Source: Miltoncostaea sp050249835
GTDB taxonomy: Bacteria; Actinomycetota; Thermoleophilia; Miltoncostaeales; Miltoncostaeaceae
NCBI GenBank assembly: GCA_050249835.1
Contig: JBFWPT010000001.1
Coordinates: forward strand, 186,001 to 250,000
Direction: 5' to 3'
DNA: 64,000 nucleotides
Shown here: positions 58,143 to 64,000 of the stretch, piece by piece
Layout: the number at the start of each line of letters is the position of its first letter
Numbering within the stretch: position 1 is the first letter of the stretch
Notes under the pieces: model-generated
Told to the model about the DNA's origin: nothing
The model's input: the letters and a program-made list of their open reading frames with translations, nothing else
The model's database searches: none
Translations under genes and position numbers: made by a program

Positions 58143-59642
58143 GTGTCCCCCGTGCCGGCACCGACGCAACCGAGAGGCGCCCCGTTGCGGCCATCCGCAG
58201 CACGTCCCCGCGAGAGCACGACGAGCGACCTGGACCTCGCCGGCCGCGTCGCCGAGGGCGACGAACGGGCATTCGAGGAGCTCGACCGCCGCCACCGCCC
58301 GGCGGTCGAGCGGCAGTGCCTCCGCCTGCTGAGCAACCGCCACGACGCGGAGGAGGCGGCGCAGACGGCGATGATCAACGCCTTCACCGCGCTGCGCGAC
58401 GGGAAGAGGCCCCGCGCCTTCACGGCCTGGATCCTCACGATCGCCCGCAACGCCGCGTTCGACCTCATGCGGCGCCGCACCCCGGACGACCCCATCCCGG
58501 ACTCCCTGCCGTCGCCGGTCGCCCGGCCCGAGGACCACCTCATCGTGCTCGAGGAGGTCCGGGCCCTCTGCGCCGACCTCGACGAGCTGCCGGACGGCCA
58601 GCGCGAGGCCATGGTGCTGCGCGCGTTCGCCGACCTGCCCCACCGCGAGGTGGCCCTGCGCCTCGGGTGCACCGAGGTCGAGGCGCGGACCTTCTGCAAG
58701 GAGGCGCGCCGGACCCTCGACGAGTTCGACGCCGGCCGGCGGATGGAGTGCGCGGCGGTGCGCGAGCGGGTGGCCGGCGAGGACCGGCGGGCCCTGCGCG
58801 CGCGGCGGGTGCGGGCCCACCTGCGGGCCTGCGACCCCTGCCGTGACCTGGCGGAGGCCACCTGCGGCACGCGCGGGTGGTCGCGTGTCCGCGGCCTGCT
58901 GCCGCTGCCGCTGCTCGCGTACATGCGCCGGCTGGTGGCCGGCGTGGGCGCGACCGTCGTGGCGAAGACGGGCGGCGGGATGCTCGCCGTCGTCACCAGC
59001 ACGGCCACCATCGCCATCCTGGGCGGCGCGGCCGTGGACTCCGCCTCGCACCGGCACCCCGTCCCCGGCCCGGAGGCGTCGGCCCGCCAGGCCTCCGCTC
59101 CGGCAGCGGAGCCCGCCGCGCCGGAGCCCGCGGTCGGCGAGGAGTCGGCGCCCACCCCGTCCCGGGCCGCGCGGGCGGTCGGGGCCGTCCGTCCGGCGGC
59201 CGGCCGGGGCCCGGCGGAGCCCGCGCCCGCCGGGGGCGGTGCCACCCCGGGCGCGCCGGCCGCCTCTCCGGGCCCGGCCCCGGACCCGGCCCCTGCGCCC
59301 GCGGGGGGCGGACCGGCACCCGCGCCGGATCCCGTCCCCCGGCCGGGCGCCGGCGGGGACGGCGGCGGCGCGCCCGCGCCGGGCGCGCCGGCCGCCCCGG
59401 CTCCCGGCGCGGCGGCCGTGACCGTCTCCGTCCCGCCCGTCACGCTGCCGTCGGTCACCGTCACGCCGCCCGTGCCGCTCCCGCCCGCCGCCGTCCCGCC
59501 CGTCGCGGTGTCGACCCCCGGGATCACGCTTCCGGGCCTCGTCAGCGTGCCGCCCGTGACGGTCACGACGCCGGGGATCTCGGTCGGCCCGGGAGGGGGG
59601 AGCGCCATCACGGTCGCGCTGCCGCCGCTGCTCGGCCGCTGA
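58143..59642 (+). CDS. ECF sigma factor fused to anti-sigma-like zinc motif, membrane helix and Pro-rich tail
   Basis: The 499-residue protein starts with sigma region 2 (LAGRVAEGDERAFEELDRRH, DAEEAAQTAMINAFTALRDG) and region 4 (LPDGQREAMVLRAFADLPHR). Then follow a ZAS-like motif, HLRACDPCRDL (Hx3Cx2C), one membrane helix (MLAVVTSTATIAILGGAAV) and about 200 residues rich in Pro, Ala and Gly that would lie outside the cell. Fused sigma/anti-sigma ECF types are known in Actinomycetota. The fusion suggests release of the sigma part by proteolysis. GTG 58143 or 58152 is the start. Confidence 0.82.
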   Translation: MSPVPAPTQPRGAPLRPSAARPRESTTSDLDLAGRVAEGDERAFEELDRRHRPAVERQCLRLLSNRHDAEEAAQTAMINAFTALRDGKRPRAFTAWILTIARNAAFDLMRRRTPDDPIPDSLPSPVARPEDHLIVLEEVRALCADLDELPDGQREAMVLRAFADLPHREVALRLGCTEVEARTFCKEARRTLDEFDAGRRMECAAVRERVAGEDRRALRARRVRAHLRACDPCRDLAEATCGTRGWSRVRGLLPLPLLAYMRRLVAGVGATVVAKTGGGMLAVVTSTATIAILGGAAVDSASHRHPVPGPEASARQASAPAAEPAAPEPAVGEESAPTPSRAARAVGAVRPAAGRGPAEPAPAGGGATPGAPAASPGPAPDPAPAPAGGGPAPAPDPVPRPGAGGDGGGAPAPGAPAAPAPGAAAVTVSVPPVTLPSVTVTPPVPLPPAAVPPVAVSTPGITLPGLVSVPPVTVTTPGISVGPGGGSAITVALPPLLGR

Positions 59643-59735
59643 GGTCGATCCCACGGATGCGGCCGGGCCCGCGTCCCCCTCCGTACACGGCGTCCCGCGT
59701 GCCACCGGGACGCACTCCACGGAAGGAGACCCGGC

Positions 59736-60617
59736 ATGAGACGTGCTGCACTGCTCCCCAGACTGGTCGCGGTGCTCGCCATCGTGGCGATCGGCGTCGC
59801 GGCGCCCCTGGCCGCTGCGAAGACCTCGCCCGCGAAGGCGAACCTGATGAAGGCGGTGACGGCGGCGGATTCCCAGGCCGCCAAGCTCGTGAAGCGGTCG
59901 GGATCGTGCGCGGCCGCATCCGGCCAGCGCGCCATCACCATGCGGGTACGGGCGGCCCAGACCCGCGGCCTCGCGAAGGCGACCCCCTCCTCGCTGCGCC
60001 TGCGCCAGTTCCGCATCAGCGTCCACACGCGCCGCCTCGCCGTCGCGCTCACGAGGTGCACCGGCGCGGCGCCGGGGCCCGCCACCGCCGTCCCGGGCAG
60101 GCCCGGCGCGCCCGGCCCCCGGGGTCCGGTCGGCCTCCCGGGCACCCCGGGCCCGGCCGGGTCGGACGGTTCCTCGTCGCAGCGGGCCGGGCTCAACCTG
60201 ACCCTGCTCGGCAGCGAGCTCGACCTGTCGGGGCTGCTGGGCGGCTCGGCGCTGCCGCCCGTCATCTCGCTGGTGGACCTGTCGGAGCTCACGTCCTCGG
60301 GCCTCTGCTCCGTGCGCGGGACGACCTGCGTCGGCGTCGACGTCAGCGCTCTCCGGGCGGCCATCACGGGCGCGACCGGCGACCTGCTCGCCGACCTGCC
60401 GCTGCTCGGCGGGCTGGTGAACCCGCTCCTGGACACCGTGACGGACACGCTCGCGGCGGGGAACCTGAACGCCCTGCTCGACGTGCGGCGGACCGGCGAC
60501 GGCACCATCGTCGTGACGGCCCGGCCGGACAGCGCCCTGGCGCTGGTGTCCTCGCTGCTCGGCTCCACCGGTGCCCTGCCGCCCGTGGCGATCGGGGAGA
60601 TCCAGGTGCGCGTGTGA
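59736..60617 (+). CDS. Secreted protein with a short collagen-like segment
   Basis: The 293-residue protein has a signal peptide (LVAVLAIVAIGVAAPLAAA), a helical basic region, then eight Gly-x-y triplets (GRPGAPGPRGPVGLPGTPG) and a hydrophobic C-terminal domain (LTLLGSELDLSGLLGGSALP). A Cys pair (LCSVRG and TCVGVD) may form a disulfide. No enzyme site is seen. It lies 93 bases after the membrane-tethered sigma factor and may be a target of it. Confidence 0.7.
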   Translation: MRRAALLPRLVAVLAIVAIGVAAPLAAAKTSPAKANLMKAVTAADSQAAKLVKRSGSCAAASGQRAITMRVRAAQTRGLAKATPSSLRLRQFRISVHTRRLAVALTRCTGAAPGPATAVPGRPGAPGPRGPVGLPGTPGPAGSDGSSSQRAGLNLTLLGSELDLSGLLGGSALPPVISLVDLSELTSSGLCSVRGTTCVGVDVSALRAAITGATGDLLADLPLLGGLVNPLLDTVTDTLAAGNLNALLDVRRTGDGTIVVTARPDSALALVSSLLGSTGALPPVAIGEIQVRV

Positions 60618-60624
60618 TGTGACG

Positions 60625-60691
60625 GCGCCGCGGCTGCGGCCGCGGCGCACCACCGTCCGGGGCCGGGTCTCCTCCATGCGCGGCCCCGGAC
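60625..60691. terminator. Two hairpins between convergent genes
   Basis: GCGCCGCGG/CCGCGGCGC (60625-60648) and GTCCGGGGCCG/CGGCCCCGGAC (60655-60691) lie between the collagen-like gene and the XRE-cupin gene, and probably stop transcription from both sides. Confidence 0.6.
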
Positions 60692-60725
60692 CGGGGTCCG
60701 CCCGATCGGCCCCGCCGATCGCTTC

Positions 60726-61307
60726 CTACTCGTAGTCGAGGATCGCGATCAGCCGGGCGGGGCCGCCGATGGCCTCGTAGTGGTGCGGCCGGTCGGCCGG
60801 GAAGCGGATGCGGTCGCCGGTGCCGAGGGTCGCCGTCGCGCCGTCGGGGCCGACCTCCGCGCGCCCCTCGACGACGACGACGTGCTCGATGATCCCGGGC
60901 GTGTGCGCGCTGGACGTGAGGCGGGCGCCCTCGTCCAGGTCGACGGTGTAGACCTCGATCTTCGCGCGGCCCTCGAAGCTCTCGAGATGCCGCAGATCAA
61001 CGCCTTCGATGCCGGTCTCGGGGGTCGCGCCCCGCCCCGGCCCGGCCACGACCGGCGCGTCCCGGAAGGCGAGCACCTCCACCTCCGGCCGCCCGTTCTC
61101 CTCGAAGAGCGAGGCGAAGGACACCCCGAGCACGCGGGCCAGGCTCCAGAGGGTGTCGATCGAGGGGTTCCCCTGGCCGCGCTCCAGCTTCGACAGCGTG
61201 GACTTCGACAACCCCGCGCGGTCGGCGACGGTCGAGATGGACAGGTTCTGCTGCTCCCTGAGCCGGCGCAGGTTGCGCGCGATCGGACCGACCACCTCTT
61301 GCACCAC
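60726..61307 (-). CDS. XRE-family regulator with C-terminal cupin domain
   Basis: The 193-residue protein has an N-terminal HTH (RLREQQNLSISTVADRAGLS, KSTLSKLERGQGNPSIDTLW) and a cupin fold (HTPGIIEHVVVVEGRAEVGP, GTGDRIRFPADRPHHYEAIG). Such regulators sense a small ligand in the cupin. GTG 61307 has a GGGGG run about 7 bases upstream. It is divergent from the sugar transporter and would control it through the palindromes at 61333-61357. Confidence 0.88.
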   Translation of the reverse strand: MVQEVVGPIARNLRRLREQQNLSISTVADRAGLSKSTLSKLERGQGNPSIDTLWSLARVLGVSFASLFEENGRPEVEVLAFRDAPVVAGPGRGATPETGIEGVDLRHLESFEGRAKIEVYTVDLDEGARLTSSAHTPGIIEHVVVVEGRAEVGPDGATATLGTGDRIRFPADRPHHYEAIGGPARLIAILDYE

Positions 61308-61332
61308 GCGGAACCCCCGGGGTAACGTAGCG

Positions 61333-61357
61333 AACGATTCGTTGCTTCTAAGCAACG
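61333..61357. promoter_or_regulatory. Overlapping operator palindromes, XRE-cupin / sugar transporter
   Basis: CGTTGCTT CT AAGCAACG (61340-61357) is a perfect 8-base inverted repeat, and AACGA T TCGTT (61333-61343) a second one that overlaps it. Both lie between the divergent regulator and permease genes. Confidence 0.62.
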
Positions 61358-61438
61358 CCGAGCATCTGTCGAGTCTATGCCCCAGGGCGGCGCCGCGGCA
61401 GGTGGATCGCATCCGGACCCTTCCTCCCGGGGACACAC

Positions 61439-62437
61439 ATGACGACGAACGCGCCCTCCGGCTCCGACGCGCCCCTCGACCGCCGCCCCCTGCCGGGGGC
61501 CGACGTGCTGAGGCGCATCGCCGCACCGGAGTACGCGGGCCTCATCGTCGTGCTCATCGGGCTCTGCGCCTACTTCGCGGCCACCGAGCCGCTGTTCACG
61601 TCCGGCTCGAACATGCAGAACCTGTTCCGGCAGGCGTCGGTCCTGACGATGCTCGTCTGCGGCCAGATCTTCGTCGTGCTCGCGGGCGGCATCGACATCT
61701 CCGTCGGCGCCCAGGTGTCGCTGCTGTCGATCGTCGCGGTCGTGCTCTCGCTGGAGATGCCGCTGCCGCTGGCGCTGCTCCTGACGGTCCTCGTCGGCTG
61801 CGCCATCGGCCTCATCAACGGCCTGCTCGTGACCGTCGCGCGGATCTCGCCGATCATCACCACGATCGCCACCTGGCAGCTCCTGCTCGGGTTCAGCCTC
61901 TGGTACACGAACGGGCTCCCGAAGCGGAACTTCGACTCGGACTACGCCTGGCTCGGGTCGAGCAAGATCCTCTTCCTGGCGACGCCGACCGCCCTCGCGA
62001 TCGTCGTCGTCGCGGCGGCCTGGTTCCTGCTCAACCGCACCACCTTCGGCCGCTACACATACGCCGTCGGAGGGAACGCCGAGGCCTCGCGCCTCTCGGG
62101 CATCCGCGTCCGCGGCGTGCTCATCCTGGGCTACATCGTCTGCAGCCTCTTCACCGCGCTCGCGGCGATCACGCTGTCGTCCCGCGTCGGGTCCGGCCTG
62201 CCGGACCTCGGGAACGGGCTGGAGATCACCGCGATCGCGGCGGTGTTCATCGGCGGGGTCGCGTGGGGCGGTGGCGCCGGCAGCGTCATCGGCGCGGTGC
62301 TCGGCGTCGCGCTCCTGTCGGTGCTGTCCAACGGCCTCGATCTCAACGCGGTCAACTCGAACATCCAGACGATGGTGATCGGCGCGCTCATCCTGCTCGC
62401 CGTCGGCGTCAACAACCTGCGCGGCCGCCGTGGCTGA
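61439..62437 (+). CDS. Ribose/sugar-type ABC transporter permease
   Basis: The 332-residue protein has about eight or nine membrane helices and the RbsC/BPD_transp_2 motifs: GQIFVVLAGGIDISVGAQVS, INGLLVTVARISPIITTIAT, AVGGNAEASRLSGIRVRGVL and AVFIGGVAWGGGAGSVIGAV. It forms the membrane channel of a sugar importer. It is divergent from the XRE-cupin regulator and overlaps the ATPase gene by 8 bases. Confidence 0.9.
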   Translation: MTTNAPSGSDAPLDRRPLPGADVLRRIAAPEYAGLIVVLIGLCAYFAATEPLFTSGSNMQNLFRQASVLTMLVCGQIFVVLAGGIDISVGAQVSLLSIVAVVLSLEMPLPLALLLTVLVGCAIGLINGLLVTVARISPIITTIATWQLLLGFSLWYTNGLPKRNFDSDYAWLGSSKILFLATPTALAIVVVAAAWFLLNRTTFGRYTYAVGGNAEASRLSGIRVRGVLILGYIVCSLFTALAAITLSSRVGSGLPDLGNGLEITAIAAVFIGGVAWGGGAGSVIGAVLGVALLSVLSNGLDLNAVNSNIQTMVIGALILLAVGVNNLRGRRG

Positions 62438-63932
62438 GCCCGTAGCCGCCCTGCGCGGGGTCACCCGCCGCTTCGACGCGGTCACCGCGCTCGACGACGT
62501 GAGCATCGACTTCCACGTCGGGACGGTCCACGCCCTGCTCGGGGAGAACGGGAGCGGCAAGTCGACGACGGTCCGGATCCTCACCGGCGCCCTCACCCCC
62601 GACGAGGGGACGGTGGCGATCGACGGACAGGACGTCGCCTTCGCGACCCCGCGCGCGGCCATCGACGCCGGCATCGCCGCCGCCTACCAGGAGAGCGCGC
62701 TCGTCCCGCACCTGACCGTCGCCCAGAACGTGGTGCTCGGCCACGAGCGCACCCGTCTCGGCGTGCTGGCGGGCGGGGCCCGCGCCGAGGCGCGGCGCTG
62801 GCTCGACGAGGTGGGTCTGGAGGTCCGCCCCGAGGCGCGCGTGAGCCGGCTCTCGGTGGCCGAGCAGCAGCTCGTGGCGATCGCCAAGGCGCTGTCGCTG
62901 CAGGCCCGCGTGCTCATCCTCGACGAGCCCACGGCCGCCCTCAACGGCACCGAGGTCGACCACCTCATCGGCCTCGTGCGGACGCTGCGCGACCGCGGGC
63001 TGGCGATCGTCTACATCACCCACCGCCTCGCCGAGGTGGCGCAGATCGCCGACACGGTGACCGTCCTCAAGGACGGGAGGCTCGTGACGACGCGGCCCGC
63101 GGCCGGCCTGACGGAGGACGAGATCGTCCCGCTCATGGTCGGGCGGGAGGTGACGCAGCTCTATCCGGAGCGGCCGGCCCCGGCAGACGACGTCGTGCTC
63201 TCCGCCTCGGGGTTGCGCACCTCCGACGGCCGCGTGCAGGTCGACGCCTTCGAGCTGCACGCGGGCGAGATCGTGGGCATCGCCGGGCTGGAGGGATCCG
63301 GCCGCAGCGTCCTCGCCCGGATGCTCGCCGGCGTCGAGCCCGGCGCCTCGGGCGAGCTCGTCCTGCGCGGCGAGGCGCTGGCGCGCCCGACGCCCGGGCG
63401 GGCGCTCCGGCGCGGGCTGGGCTACGTGCCGCCCGACCGCCGCCGCCAGGCGATCGTGCCCACCTTCTCGGTGGGGCGCTCGATCACCCTGGCGAGCCTC
63501 TGGTCCTTCTCCCACGTGTCCGTCATCCGTCCCCGCGCCGAGCGGGAGCGGGCGCGGCGGTTCATCGACCGCTTCGCCATCAAAGCCGCCGGGGCCTCGG
63601 CACCGATCCGGACCCTCTCCGGCGGCAACCAGCAGAAGGTCGTCCTCTCGCGCGTGCTGTGCGCGGGGACGCGGGTGCTCGTCTGCGACGAGCCCACCGC
63701 CGGCGTCGACATCGGCGCCCGCGGCGAGATCTACCACGCCCTCTCCGGCCTCGCCGCCGACGGACACGGGGTCGTGGTCTCGTCCTCCGACATGCTCGAG
63801 CTCCTCGGCCTGTGCCACCGCATCGTCGTGATGCGGGAGGGGCGGCCGGCGCTCGAGATCCCCGCCGACGGGGCCTCCGAGGAGGTCCTCATGCGCGCCC
63901 AGCTCCCGGAGGTGGGTGCCGCCGCGGCCTGA
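62430..63932 (+). CDS. Sugar ABC transporter ATP-binding protein (two NBDs, RbsA/MglA type)
   Basis: The 500-residue protein has two nucleotide-binding domains. The first has Walker A LLGENGSGKST, signature RLSVAEQQLVAIAKAL and Walker B VLILDEPTAALNG. The second has the degenerate Walker A GLEGSGRSVL, the signature TLSGGNQQKVVLSRVL and VLVCDEPTAGVDIGARGEIY. This is the standard RbsA/MglA layout. The substrate is not clear. The start overlaps the permease. Confidence 0.92.
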   Translation: MAEPVAALRGVTRRFDAVTALDDVSIDFHVGTVHALLGENGSGKSTTVRILTGALTPDEGTVAIDGQDVAFATPRAAIDAGIAAAYQESALVPHLTVAQNVVLGHERTRLGVLAGGARAEARRWLDEVGLEVRPEARVSRLSVAEQQLVAIAKALSLQARVLILDEPTAALNGTEVDHLIGLVRTLRDRGLAIVYITHRLAEVAQIADTVTVLKDGRLVTTRPAAGLTEDEIVPLMVGREVTQLYPERPAPADDVVLSASGLRTSDGRVQVDAFELHAGEIVGIAGLEGSGRSVLARMLAGVEPGASGELVLRGEALARPTPGRALRRGLGYVPPDRRRQAIVPTFSVGRSITLASLWSFSHVSVIRPRAERERARRFIDRFAIKAAGASAPIRTLSGGNQQKVVLSRVLCAGTRVLVCDEPTAGVDIGARGEIYHALSGLAADGHGVVVSSSDMLELLGLCHRIVVMREGRPALEIPADGASEEVLMRAQLPEVGAAAA

Positions 63933-63985
63933 CCCGGCGCGCGCCCTCCCGGCCCACCGTCCTCATCCTGGAGGTTCTTCCCGAC

Positions 63986-64000
63986 ATGTCCCCTGCTCCC
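63986..64000 (+). CDS. Start of the next gene of the sugar transporter operon (partial)
   Basis: An ATG at 63986 with GGAGG 11 bases upstream begins a frame that runs off the window (MSPAP). By operon order it should be the substrate-binding protein, but only five codons are present. Confidence 0.35.

Noticed and set aside
57522..60677. A 1051-codon open frame on the minus strand
   Set aside because: It lies antisense to the sigma-factor and collagen-like genes, has no domain pattern and reflects high GC.

Overview
The window is very GC-rich, uses many GTG starts with 4-base ATGA/GTGA overlaps, and carries an F420-type luciferase-like oxidoreductase and an actinobacterial-style type IV secretion set (an SCO6880-like protein, a TrwC-type relaxase and a VirD4/TraG coupling protein). 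This points to an actinobacterium (Actinomycetota). The mix of secreted proteins and regulators suggests a deep lineage such as Thermoleophilia, but that placement is inference.

Most of bases 1-55290 reads as an integrative and conjugative element (ICE). Its tyrosine integrase lies next to the 3' end of a tRNA-Ser(CGA) gene at 55291-55378. From left to right it holds: (a) a defence-like segment, 1-7363, with the tail of a DNA methylase, a PLD-SNF2 helicase, an XRE/ImmA peptidase with an unknown partner, and an Abi_C protein; (b) a replication/partition/mobilisation segment, 7569-14438, with ssb, a receiver-less winged-helix protein, a sigma-region-4-like protein, ParB, an oriT candidate and the relaxase-helicase; (c) a metal/redox cargo segment, 14560-25580, with a BlaI-M56 sensor pair, small membrane proteins, a methyltransferase, decayed ArsR and SCO1 genes, tlpA-ccdA, arsR-P1B ATPase-lspA and an ABC exporter; (d) a secretion operon on the minus strand, 33903 down to 25671; (e) a 15-gene catabolic and transport operon on the minus strand, 47411 down to 34444; (f) a broken ATPase gene cut by an IS630-family remnant; (g) a second transfer module, 48663-55135, with surface proteins, regulators, a peptidoglycan hydrolase, an excisionase and the integrase.

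Two sets of repeated operators tie the region together. A 6-5-6 dyad (A-Y-TACG N5 Y-GTAG-K) occurs at the blaI promoter, at tlpA-ccdA and in front of the ABC exporter, which defines a likely BlaI regulon. A second dyad (GTTGACT N6 RGCAAAC) occurs only upstream of the two separated transfer operons, which argues that both belong to one element and share control. A TetR-type palindrome stands before alanine dehydrogenase and appears to be the only promoter region for the 15-gene catabolic operon.

From 55291 rightward the window looks like core chromosome: tRNA-Ser(CGA), tRNA-Ser(GGA), tRNA-Val(CAC), several secreted proteins, an ECF sigma factor fused to an anti-sigma-like membrane tail, a collagen-like secreted protein, and an XRE-cupin regulator divergent from a ribose-type sugar ABC transporter that runs off the right end.
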